A stretch of 64,000 nt of DNA, taken from NCBI GenBank assembly GCA_036362985.1, contig JAYGXS010000008.1, positions 6,999,871-7,063,870 of the forward strand, in the 5' to 3' direction. Below the pieces are notes generated by a model that had not been told where the DNA came from, made no database searches, and saw only the letters and a program-made list of their open reading frames with translations. Origin of the DNA: Ligula intestinalis (Eukaryota; Platyhelminthes; Cestoda; Diphyllobothriidea; Diphyllobothriidae). Made by a program: the position numbers and the translations under genes. Of this stretch, positions 41,789 through 51,981 are shown piece by piece (the stretch's first letter is position 1; each line of letters starts with the position of its first letter).

Positions 41789-43020
41789 TCATCTTAGATT
41801 GTATCTCAGGATTGATAACGGATAAGCCAAATCGTTGCACTTGTTAATGGATTTGGGGCCCGTGTACCATGACTCAAGTAGTTCTCGGCTCACCCAATTA
41901 TCACCTCTTGCGAGAATTTCGGCTTCATCAAATTTTGACGTGTGGCCGGGTCTCGTCGAATGAGCTGCAACTTGAGAATTGGCATCATTCTGCCGCATTG
42001 CTGCCACGTGTTCGGAAATTCGCGTCTTTAGAAGTTTGCCAGTTTCTCTGACATAATTGCTTGGACCGCAACTGCACCAGATCCTGCAGACGACCCCAGA
42101 TGTTTCTTGCCGTGGCAGTGGGTTTTTCGGCTTCATTATCTGACGCCTTATGGTTGCCTCCGGCCTGTGTGCGACTCCAACTCCAAGTGGTGCGAGAAGG
42201 CAGCCAACGGCTTCCGATATGTTTGTGACGTACGGAATCGAACAAATCTTGAAATCGGTGCGCTTTTGTTGGCCATCTCGTTTACGCAAGCACCGGTTGA
42301 CGAATTTGCGCGGGTAGCCATTTTCTCTGAACACCCGTCGAAGGTATTCTACCTCAGCAACTTTATCTTATTCTTCGTTGCAGTGCGTCTCAACACGCCG
42401 ACGGAGCGTCTTCACACAACTGCGTTGGTGGCTGATTGGGTGGTTGCTGTCGTAATTCAGTACTTGCATCGTGTTTGTCGCTTTCCTGAATACTTAAATC
42501 TTTAAACCACCACAATCATTACGACAGAAGAGGACATCAAGAAAGGCCAGCTGGCTGTTCTCTTTTTCCTCAATCGTAAATTGGATGTCCGGGAAGACGC
42601 TGTTGAGACGTTCCTTGAACGTGAGCACCTGATCCCGTTCGATGACGACGAAGGTGTCATCCCATACCACACCCAGAATTTCGGCCTGCGGTGTCGAAAA
42701 ACCAGCAAATCTAGCCGTTGCAGGGCCGCCCGGCTATGAACCCCGAAATCGGTGAACCCATCGGTGTCCCCTTCACCTGCTCGTAGATCGTTCCGTCAAA
42801 CGTGAAGTACGGCCTGAGACAAAACTTCAGGAGCTGTAGGATTTGCGCATGTCCAAGGCGATTCTCCGTCTCATCGTATGTGCTTCGTAGGAGTATTTTG
42901 AAGGTCTCGATTGCCAGATCCTGATAGATAGAAGTAAAAAGGGACGTGACATCGAAGGAAACAATGATATCACTTGGCATGAGAGACCTCTTATGTTTCT
43001 CAAAGAATTGTGTTGACGAG
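41789..43020 (-). pseudogene. PLE reverse transcriptase and GIY-YIG (family P2), minus arm
   Basis: The best P2 copy. On the minus strand: IIVSFDVTSLFTSI, TPMGSPISG and, after a shift near 42710, WDDTFVVIERDQVLTF (the RT active site with the usual YVDD changed to VWDD), SQLAFLDVLFCR. After another break comes an ORF of 181 codons (41789-42334) with HRPEATIRRQ, SGVVCRIWCSCGPSNYVRETG and QVAAHSTRPGH. The GIY motif is GVVC and the Tyr-Val-Gly is YVR, so the nuclease is probably dead. The 5' half is missing, cut at about 43020. Confidence 0.8.
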
Positions 43021-43390
43021 CGGACCGTGGTCCGCCTCATCGTAAGCCAACACCGGAGAGCCAGACGACCGAGCAATCATCAGGCCCGAGCCCACTGCCC
43101 GTGATGAAGGTTCATCAGGTCAGAGCCTGCGTACCGTCCAACAAGCAATCCACGCACAATATGGCAATTAACGTTAATTGTTGTTGTATGCTTGCAGTAA
43201 TGACTGTGTCCTATAAATAGTGCAAACTTCTGTGCATGCTTAACCTGTTTCTGCTACTCATGTCTCTGATGACGAATCCGCGAAGGATATCGAAACGTCA
43301 GGTTAATAAACATATTGTCCCAGCGATCGAGTCTTTTTCTTCTCAATTGCTTCCTGGGACACGCATGTTCGCTTGTATTGGCGACCTAAG
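43021..43390 (+). mobile_element. PLE terminal unit (family P2), plus arm, with TATA box and hammerhead-like motif
   Basis: Starts at about 43021 with CGTCCGCCTCATCGTAAGCC-type sequence seen in plus at 7405-7440. It continues through CTGACGGTACGC... to TATAAATA at 43212-43219, then CTGATGA (43266-43272), stem GAATCC/GGATAT, and GAAACGTC (43292-43299) followed by AGGTTAATAAAC. It abuts the 5' end of the minus copy. The TATA to ribozyme-like order looks like a terminal repeat with its own promoter. Confidence 0.7.
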
Positions 43391-43838
43391 TATAGTTGGA
43401 CAGGGTTTGTAAGTGTCCCATGATTATAGGTCATCAGCTTTGCGGAAACATGGCAAGAAATGTGGGTGAATAAGGTGCAAAGAGCACACCAAATACTGTA
43501 AGGAAAGCCTACAGATCAAGAAAACCATCAGAACAACTCCTATTAGTCAACGTACTCACGGCAAATTTTGCGTAGGTAAATAGTCAACCTACTGAAATGT
43601 TGGAAGTAGCAGTCCACCGGGAATATTGTTCGTAAAGTCGAAAATTGCAGTTGATGGTCGCCTACATAACAACCAAAAGTGACCAACGGATATCTGCAAA
43701 TGGAACTGCTTCCTTCCTTTTGCCATTTTTCCATGGGCTCCGGTTTCCATGCCACTTCGTCTAGATTTTGAATTACTAAAGCACCAACAGCATCACCTGA
43801 GGGAAATTGTTAGACAGTCAATCATCCTGTACAGGGGA
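43391..43838. other. Intergenic, no recognised feature
   Basis: Non-coding sequence with no repeat relatives seen. Confidence 0.4.
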
Positions 43839-44035
43839 AAAAAGGTCAACAAGTCTAGAGTTACGTAAACAGTACGTAGACAGCACGGCAAGGACAGTGC
43901 TTGTTTTCGCTGAATCATCAGACAGAGTAAAAATGGAAATTTTTACAACGAATTCTCTCAGTTCTACCAACCTTATCAATAAATTAGCAGTATGGTGCTT
44001 AATGAATTGCCCAGCAAACGCGCGTTAGCTTGTAT
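43839..44035 (+). repeat. Unknown repeat family V
   Basis: Collinear with 48420-48610. Both hold CG TAAACAG...GTAGACAGCACG, then GA.TCATC.GA.AGAG, TTCT.TCA.TTCTACC, TATCAATA, TTAGCAGTA.GGT, and CCCA.CAAAC. Parallel frames read RKQ.VDST and ESS.R.K in both, so a short coding relic is possible. Confidence 0.5.
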
Positions 44036-44065
44036 GCCTGTCTGCTGTGCTTGTTGCAATACTAA

Positions 44066-44162
44066 TGTTGTAACCGAGTGTGTTCCTGTGTCAACACTGG
44101 TTATCTCACCTGCGTCGCCACTGTTGTAACCTAGTGTGATCCTGTTTCAACACCAGTTATGT
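44066..44162 (+). repeat. Imperfect 58-base tandem duplication
   Basis: GTTGTAACC.AGTGTG.TCCTGT.TCAACAC...GTTAT occurs at 44066 and 44124. Confidence 0.65.
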
Positions 44163-44639
44163 TCCCCCAGTGCGTGTTAGGAAGAGAAGAGAGAATGGGA
44201 TAACAACTAGTACTTTACTGTCGCTGATGCTAGTACATGAACTCTGGTCCGTGTGTCCAGCAGTAGCCTTCTGTGGTCGGTTTCCTCTAGGCAGCAGTCT
44301 CGTCTAGGCAGCGTGTCCACAACAGAGTCCCCGTTCTGCTAGCGCCTCGCAATTTAAGGGATAGTCGTCATTGCTCCCAATTGGCTCTCCCAGTGCGCAC
44401 ACTCGCTTACGCACGCCTGTGCGTCTGTGCTCGCGTGACCTCACTCGGCTCCTGGCCGGCTCCTGCAGCAGTCCGCCTCCAGTGGCTGCCTGACTTCGCA
44501 AACCTTCTTTGTCCTGACCTAATGTCCACCCTTTGACGGTCGTGCGACATGGCCCGTTGTGTATGCGTCGGACTGGCCTCACGTGACCTCGTACTGTCTG
44601 ACGTCTGGGTGACGTGCTCAGCCACTCTAACAAATAGGA

Positions 44640-44785
44640 TGCATTGAGAAGAAAACGAATCGATTGCTGCGACATACTTTCCTTCGCCTGACGTTTCGAC
44701 ATCCGTCGCGGATTCATAATCAGAGACATTAGGAGAAGACAGTAGCAGATGCAGCAGGATGCATGTCAGCTAATGATACAATTAC
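44640..44785 (-). mobile_element. PLE 3' terminus (family P2)
   Basis: The complement of CTGATTATGAATCCGCGACGGATGTCGAAACGTCAGGCGAAGG lies at 44683-44725; the flank CAATCGATTCG matches the post-motif CAGCGATCGAG block. Only the terminal unit is present. CUGANGA is altered to CUGAUUA. Confidence 0.6.
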
Positions 44786-46060
44786 AGGAATTTATTACTA
44801 GAATATACTATCTACTGGTCTCAGACAGTATTATTAATAGAATTAGCACTCTTAACCGTGGTGTATTACCTCTATCAGTGGTATCCTAGCCCAACCTTCG
44901 TAAAATATGACAGCAGCAGTTAATTTGTCTTACTAGCTAGACATAATTCTAATCTGGCTGGCTGTAACTTCATTACGCGGGTTAGACACAAATGTTCCTC
45001 CTAGTTTACGCACTCGAGTCACTTTCTTTAGATTTGCTTAGTTTTGATAGTGTAAGCTAGTCCTCAAAGCCTAGTTTAAGCTCTTAACCTATTGCAGTCT
45101 CAACAATACTGTTGTCCTCTAGTACTGTTCTCGTAGCCGACCTATTTAGAAAGCTGATAGTCTGACCTCTGACAAATGGCTTTAATTATTTCAATCAGTG
45201 TCACATTTTAACTAAAAAAACTGTCAGAAATTGTACCAGCAATACCATGACTCAGCTGCACCCCTTGTTAGTAGTATTATAAATATCAGTAGCAGTACCA
45301 GCCTTGGTTTCCAGAACGCTAGTTTGAAAGCTATACTCGGCGTAACTTTAACCCACATTTACACTCCCTGCTGGAATAAAGAGGATTTTAGCAGACGTTC
45401 TAAAAAGTCTAAGCTGCAGGTAGGTACTTTAGTGGACCTCTTTAGACGGCAAACTGCACGACATAATGACATGGTAGGACTTGTGCTATTATTATTATCC
45501 AAATGCTAATCAGTTCATTTCACACAGATTAGGAGTGCATACTGCGTGCTGTCTTCTTAAAAAGTCCAAAGGCTGTATTATAGTAAACTATTTACTGGCC
45601 TAGTAAAGCATGATTACTAGAATTAGCACTTAAGCATAGGCAAGTGCTTAGAACAACATTATCTTAGGCCTCGTAATCAAACTCCTAGCTGAAACGGACA
45701 CAGTCTAGGAGGATATAGTTGACAGGGTGGAAACAATGGCGAACCTTGATGTTTTCACGGCCTCAAACATGCATCTACTCGAAATGACATTAACCCATAT
45801 TTCTCACTCTTTGCCAAGGACAAAGCAGGTAGGCTTCTCAGCGTTGATTTTAAATCAGCGTCACTTCTGACAAATGTTAGCGTCAGAAATAGTACCAGTA
45901 CTACTAAGACTCGGCTACATTGACAGTCATTATTTGTAGAAACAGTAGTAACTGTATCAGTATCGGCCTCCTTGGGCCTGTCTTCACGCCGGCTAGGGGT
46001 GGGTGAGGATAGATAGTACAGTATTACCCGCGCAAAGTCTTCTGGCACGTTAGACTAAGT
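44786..46060 (-). repeat. Unknown interspersed repeat family U (minus copy)
   Basis: Reverse-complement partner of 12610-13960. Blocks include ATAATTCTAATCTGGC...TAACTTC, CTCAACAATACTGTTGTCCTC, CAGCCTTGGTTTCCAG, ACTCCCTGCTGGAA, GCTAATCAG..CATTTCACACAGATT and AAATCAGCGTCACTTCTGACAAA. It is non-coding. Confidence 0.6.
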
Positions 46061-46339
46061 CAGGCGGTGTTTCGGCTTGCATTGAAGGAAGCAGCCTACG
46101 CCGCGCTCCGATTAGCTTCGAGACTCCGGGCGGAGGTGAAGAGTGCGGTTGGCCCCAACTACGTCCACTATCACTTTAAATATACAATTTTTTAATATAT
46201 TATTTAAAGCTACCCCTGAGACTCTCCTCTTCTGCACCAATCTGTTGGTGCACGTGGTGGATCTCATCGAAATCGATGGTTGAACATATATACACAGGGA
46301 ACAAAATTCAGCTCATCTAGAGTTACGTTATAGGAGTTA

Positions 46340-46690
46340 AGGCTACGAAGGTTAACCCTAACACCTACAATCTTCCAGGCCCGGTTCCTTGGAAGAAGTC
46401 TTGGGAAGGCCAGAGTAGAGGGAATAGGTTATTGTGTACACAAAGGAACGAGGAATAGGTGGAGAGAAGTAGGACTTCGGAGCACACGTCATTCTGCTGG
46501 GGCGCCAAGGGTTGGGAAAAAGGGACTTGGTTGAGTGGGGCTTGGGTGGCCGCGAGAACCTAGATGCACGTGCATGTGTCCGAGTGGAAGTGGGTCAAGT
46601 CATTGCAGGTCAGCACGTCTGAGAGCGCTCACTGAGGTATTGGATGACCTTGAGGCAGCTAGCCGTGAACAATGACGCCGGACAAAGCAA
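46340..46690 (-). repeat. LTR-like repeat family L (minus copy)
   Basis: GGTTAACCCTAACACCTACAATCTTCCAGGCCCGGTTCCTTGG, then GGTTATTGTGTACAC, is the complement of the 28880-28985 end. The rest (AGCACACGTCATTCTGCTGGGGCGCC, GAGGTATTGGATGACCTTGAGGCAGCT, ACAATGACGCCGGACAA) recurs in the same direction at 47880-48110. Confidence 0.45.
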
Positions 46691-46900
46691 TGGATGGCGG
46701 CTGACGGCAGCTCGTGTAGGACCGGGTTTGTTGCGAATAACACCCGAACTTTCGCCGCTGGGAAGGTTCGTGATATGGCTTGGTTAAGGCGTCGGCTTAA
46801 CAGCTCACTTGCTGCGTCTCCTTGAAAGGGGACTTTGAGGAAAAGGGTCTTCTTTTTCACGGTGGGTGTTAAGGGTTTGCGTTCTCTCTCCATCATGTTC
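46691..46900 (-). pseudogene. PLE fragment (family P3), minus arm of a head-to-head pair
   Basis: The minus strand encodes VKKKTLFLKVPFQGDAAS, LLSRRLNQAISRTFPAAKV and ATNPVLHELP, the segment that normally precedes the GIY-YIG core (compare 3440-3490 minus). It starts at about 46900, where the downstream half of the same protein region begins on the other strand. Confidence 0.72.
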
Positions 46901-47530
46901 TTTTGAATAAACTTGTCACGGTTCCCGGTAAGGATAAGCTGCCAGCCCAGACCACTTCCATGTGCATTTACTCATTGACTTGTTTCTGTGGAGCAGGTCA
47001 CATATGTAGTACGAGCCGGCGCTTATCCAAAAGGATACGGGAGCATCTGCCAGCATGGCTTAACAAAGGCGAAGTCAGGAACATCAACAGTTCCATTCTT
47101 GCTCATATGGTGGACTCTGGACACCGTGTTGACCCGAACGAAGCCTTTAAGGTGATCTACAAGGTCTCACCAGATTACCCGAAGTCCCTGCGTCAACGGC
47201 TACCGGCAACAGTGGAGTCCACGGCCATTCGCCTGATGAAGCCGGTGTTGTGCACGCAGAAGAACCTTCTTAAGGCCCCAAGCTTAGCATGGCCAACGGC
47301 CGCAGAACTACCAGCATTTTTCACGCGTTCTTCCCCCCTCCCCCTTCTAATTACCCTGTCACTTCCCACTTTTTATCAACCCAAACCACAAGCCCCCATT
47401 CCCAAGACTAAAGTGATTAGAACGATAATTAATTGATTGCTTGTCACGCTGCACCTTTCCCTTCCATATAAATGTAATGGCCCGAAGAGAATTTATCGAA
47501 AGTATACGTATGCTCGCCAGCTGTCCTTCT
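46901..47530 (+). pseudogene. PLE GIY-YIG C-terminal part (family P3), plus arm
   Basis: Encodes MCIYSLTCFCGAGHICSTSR, the GIY-YIG core with Y-I-G changed to H-I-C, then REHLPAWLNKGEVRNINSS, ILAHMVDSGHRVDPNEAF, STAIRLMKPVLCTQKNL, in one open frame of 177 codons (46903-47436). The 3' region has CATATAAATGTAATGGCC...AATTTATCGAAAG, shared with 19052-19110. It is the longest P3 coding piece; loss of the Gly argues against nuclease activity. Confidence 0.75.
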
Positions 47531-47569
47531 GAATTGTCACGCAATTATCAAACCCGCATCCGACGCGGA

Positions 47570-47875
47570 CAAGAACGCTGTGGCAATTAATGAGCAATCT
47601 CCGCACCAATTAAGACCTCAAGCGGTGGCTAAAAGTACTGACAATTATAGTATGCATGCGGGTGACCGCTGTGAACTATAAATAGCGTGCAATCTGTGCA
47701 GTTATTATCCCTTGTCTACGCATGATTTAGACTTGTTCACGATTACCCATCACTAAGGTTTCCCGACGGAATTCGAAACGTCAGGACAATAAAACTCTTG
47801 TTCCAGTTATCACATCTTCTTCGGAATTGCTTCATGGAACTCGGGTATTCTCCTCTACTGGAAAGAGTTTTGACC
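47570..47875 (+). mobile_element. PLE terminal unit (family P4) with TATA box and hammerhead-like motif
   Basis: GTGGCAATTAATGAGC, ACCAATTAAGACCTCAAGCGGTGG, TATAAATA at 47677-47684, then CCCGACGGAATTCGAAACGTCAGGACAATAAAAC (GAAACGTC from 47774), then TTCTTCGGAATTGCTTCATGGAACTCGGGTATTCTCC. It matches 10340-11055 minus at both ends. Confidence 0.6.
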
Positions 47876-48110
47876 TCAGAGCACACGTCATTCCGCTGGA
47901 GCGCCGTGCTCCTAAGTGATGTCTGGTGGGGAAAAAGGGACATGTTTGAGTGGTGCTTCGGCAGCCGCGAGCACTTAGACGCACGTGTGTATGTCCGAGT
48001 GGCAGTAGGCCAAGTCTCTGCAGGTCAGGGCGTCTGTAAGCGCTGACTGAGGTATTGGATGACCTTGAGGCAGCTGACCTTGAACAATGACGCCGGACAA
48101 GCAATAGAGT
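47876..48110 (-). repeat. LTR-like family L, internal fragment
   Basis: Duplicate of 46480-46690, in the same direction. Confidence 0.5.
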
Positions 48111-48178
48111 ATGAATAGGGTTTTCAAAAGCACTGCCTATTATCCTCACCAAATAAACTGAAATAAACTGAAAAGAGA
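48111..48178 (+). mobile_element. CR1-like 3' end
   Basis: TATGAATAGGGTTTTCAAAAGCACTGCCTATTATCC, then CAAATAAACTGAAATAAACTGAA, resembles the 3' ends at 40440-40495 and 38660-38716, with a short tandem at the terminus. Confidence 0.55.
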
Positions 48179-48610
48179 CGATGGGACGGCAAAGACCGCT
48201 ACAACGTAAACAGGGAAACCACAGCACACGCGTCTTCGACCGCCTTCCCACCCGCTGTCACGGCGGCCAAGGTCTGCTACACCAAACCTCCCTACGGTGG
48301 ATCTATCTCTCCTCCTCTCCACCTGTGTTTTTGATGGCGGAGGAGCCCCTCCCGACCATGCTACTCCGACTTCTCCCCCTCGCCACCGGGATTGAGGCCC
48401 ACCCGGCGGGGCTCCTGATCCAACAAGAGCTACTAGCCAGACAACGTAAACAGCATGTAGACAGCACGACAGAGACAAGGGCAAGGCTTCTGTTTACTGA
48501 GTCATCGGAGAGAGCAAAATCGGAATGCCTACCACGGATTCTTTCAATTCTACCTATGTTATCAATAGCTTAGCAGTAGGGTTCTGAATTACATGCCCAA
48601 CAAACATTCA
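48179..48610 (+). repeat. Unknown repeat family V with 130-codon frame
   Basis: The distal part (48420-48610) matches 43839-44035. An open frame spans 48181-48573 but has no recognised domain; GC-rich composition inflates open frames here. Confidence 0.4.
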
Positions 48611-50745
48611 TACCGGCCATGGCAGGTCGGTTCATAGAAAGACATTCTGATGACTTTTAATACAGGCTTTATTATCGAAATTTGACCTTCATACCCCTAG
48701 TCGATGTGCTTTATCAACAACGGTCAAAGTGCATGAACTTCATGATAATATTTTCTGTCGCTCAAAGCTTTGGTTTGAATAATATCCCACAATTTCCTCT
48801 TTTAGTCCTGTGATGACATTTCCTTCAAGGATTTGGCTTTTTCTCTATGTTAACACATGCAACTCGTGGAGTATGTTCAGAACTAAAAAAATACATCCTT
48901 TATCAATATATTTGCTGAGAAACACCGATGATCTTCAAAAATCGAGGCCAACATACAATCCACAGGCAATCTCAGGATTATATCCACTTATTTGATCAAA
49001 AAGCGTGATTAACTGTATGCAAACCTACCATGTCTAATTTCGTGATGACTTTTGCACAACTGTCTCGCCCTAAAGTATGTATACGTTTGGACAAATTCGC
49101 AATGGACCTTTGAAAAAAAGGTAATTTGAAGCATAGTTAATGCAGTCTGGCCATCATTTGTTTACCCCTGTCCAATTAAAATCCTTTGAGCAAAGCTAGG
49201 CTAGCGGCAAATTAGTTATAAACAGTAAAATCTGAAGTTTTTATTTTGATTCACCCACGAACAACGACAACAATCGTGAAACATATAACAGCGCATTGGG
49301 AGCAGTATATGCCCAGAAACTTCATCCTTTCTACCATTTAACTCGTGCCAGTCTGTCTTTCTGACGGGCCAGTTGAATCGTGAATGACACGCTTGAATAA
49401 GTAGTTTAGCTACTGTCTGTTAAACTGCCAGTCCTCGTAGATTAGCTTATGCTTCAGTAATCCAGACACAAAGTCAGCTGGTGTAATGCAGGTTGGTATG
49501 TACAAAGTACCTGCCTTACCACACGCGGTCACCGGGTCACCGCTGCTGGCCACATTTTAAGGAGTGCACGTCGCCTATTGGAGAAAGAGAGAGGTAGATT
49601 TGATTATGAAATGCTCAGTCTTAATTTTTCCAGCAGTAGGTCCTCAACTCACGACGTAGAGAAGTTGGTACGCAAAATGGATGATAAACCAACTATAATT
49701 ACCGAGGTCTGCAACTGTCAACATCTGTATATACTGCGCGAAATAGGCCGACATCTAAGACGTGTCTTTTAAGAATCTACAGAATAAAACATGGTTGATC
49801 AATTTTAAAAGCCTGCCGGACTAAGTATATACGGACTGTAAAACTGGCTACTCCAGAAGCCGAGGTATTTTACGGCCGGCTCACAAACGACAGTTCAGTA
49901 AGTTGTACAATTCGCTAACGAAATACAGAAAATCGCAATTCAGCCAGATCAAAGGATTGTGTCATTCGACGTCATCTCACCCTTTACATTTAGATCACTC
50001 TGCTGCTCTTTCGGCATAGTTACACCTGCTGACTCTTGTTAACTGACATCACCACATGTGATTATACTACTTGGAACGAGTGAGTAGACTCACCTACAAA
50101 TATATCAACAAACTTTTCTGAAATATTTGGCTTTGTCGATGCATTCCTTCACTTCTGTGTACCACAAAGGAATTCAAAGGGTTATTACTAGATTTCCAGT
50201 AATAAACTTCACCCGGAAATACCGCTTAATTTCAAGACATGAACACAACCTACAAAATACAGCGCGGTGGACTAGTTGTGCAAAAGCCCGAAGTTAGCGA
50301 AAGATTGATACTCATTTTCAAGCAAGCATTAACGCACGTATGTAAAGGAAGAAGTTATGAATGACAACCTTAGGCAAATTTCTTATGTAAAGGAAACACC
50401 ATAAATACTGATTGTTTGTAAATGAGTAAAATCTTCTTTTAAATACTCACGTTCGACAAATTTAAAAAATACCTTTCAATAAGAACAAAAAATTTATATC
50501 ATAGCGTCAGTTGAGCGAATAATTATACCACTTTAATTATATAAAAATACCTTTTTATTCAAAATTTTTGATACCTAATTCAGTTTTTGGATTAAAATTA
50601 TCTTCGGATATTCCTTTAAATACCGGCAAATGTTCAAGCGTTTTTGGAAATAAGTTCATATGCCGAAAGCTATGTGTGCATATTAGGACATTCCTCGAAA
50701 CTAAAAAAACCATTGTCGAGAAATAATACGTCCGTGACAGTCATC
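48611..50745. other. AT-rich intergenic, no recognised feature
   Basis: Read on both strands: no domain, tRNA or clear repeat. A short match to family T1 (GCGAAAGATTGATACTC) occurs near 50298. Confidence 0.45.
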
Positions 50746-51590
50746 TAATGGTGTTGTGTCTAAGATGAATAAAACACCTCCGCAATCGCAAGCACTTTCC
50801 CCCCGGCAAACTTACACGTGTTCTTCACGAACTCTCCCCTTCTACGATTAAGAGGTAAAGACTGTCTCTCGTTGAAGGCCACATCCATGTGAATTAACTA
50901 TTTTCCTTGCTCCTGTCGAGCAGAATACATAGTCCAAAACCTGAGGCGCCAGAAAAACAAGGGTACGTGAGCACATACCGGCCTGGTTAGGTAAAGGTGA
51001 AACTAGATCGATCTCAAGTTCTATTCTCGCACATTTTTTCGATATGAATCATCGAGTCGATACTAACGAAGCCTTTCAGGTTGTCCACCGGACACCAGCC
51101 AACTTTTCCAAGGGCCTACGCCAACGGGTGCTTGCAACAGCCGAAGCAGTGGCTGTGCGACTAGCGAATCCGGGGCTGCGTTGTCAGCAGAACCTGACAG
51201 AAGCCCTTGCACGTCCGTGGCCGACCCCGATGCCAGATGGCGATGGCATTTTGCTCCCATTCCCCAGTAACAGTCGTAAGCTGCGCGCAAATAACAGCAA
51301 TTATCCCTCCATGTATCTGCCCTCTGATCAACCCCCACAACCTAACCCAATTACCTCCCCTACCCCTCCACCTTCCCCCAACACAGGAACCTCTGCACAT
51401 CGACCTCGCCATGCGGGCGACGCGTAAACGATGAATTGTAATTAGACTACACTATTTAACCTTGTCCAACTGTACAGTTTTAATTACCCTGCATATATTC
51501 TGGTCTAATGATGAGTTGCTGAAAACGTATGTTTGCCACATTGCCTGCTTAACTTAGTGGCGTTATGTCATAGATGAATAAAACACGTCT
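50746..51590 (+). mobile_element. Compact PLE copy with terminal repeats (family P3)
   Basis: GTGTCTAAGATGAATAAAACACC at about 50755 and GTCATAGATGAATAAAACACG at about 51566 look like the same terminal block at both ends, about 0.8 kb apart. Between them the plus strand has a decayed GIY region and an open frame, 51044-51427, with NHRVDTNEAFQVVHRTPANF, GLRQRVLATAEAVAVRL and a Pro-rich tail. The frame aligns with 47100-47300. Confidence 0.65.
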
Positions 51591-51592
51591 TA

Positions 51593-51981
51593 CAGTAGTC
51601 GCTGGTTATTAAGCCCACGGTTAATAGGCCCAGCCGCGTATTAAGTCTAAGTCAGCTTGGAACGGAATTTTACATAGCGAAATCCACCGGCTACAAAACC
51701 CAGTTTGCCAACAGGATAGAGTGAAATTCTCATTTCTCTGGGTGCGCAACTGGTTACATGTCGCAAATTTTTTTGTTTTTGTTATTGTGTACACTACAGA
51801 CAAACAGCATTCTTTTCTTGTACATAACCAAGCCCTTAACATAATACAGTATGTATGTTATGTGTAGTGCCTATGCAGTGTTTGCTAATCGAGAACTAGG
51901 ACTCTCCGGTTATTGCGCCCGCCGCTTATTAAGACCAATTTGGTCTGGGCGCGAGGTGGGCTTAATAACCGGCGACTACTG
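51593..51981. mobile_element. 389 bp TA-flanked MITE candidate (pogo/Tigger-like)
   Basis: Ends CAGTAGTCGCTGGTTATTAA and, in complement, CAGTAGTCGCCGGTTATTAA. The next bases GCCCAC also match, as do parts further in (CCCAG...CGCG). TA flanks both sides (51591-51592, 51982-51983). The centre has no transposase. The terminus resembles pogo/Tigger ends, by recall. Confidence 0.8.

Noticed and set aside
48181..48573. 130-codon plus-strand frame
   Set aside because: GC-rich stretch with an equally long minus frame; only its end has repeat support, listed as family V.
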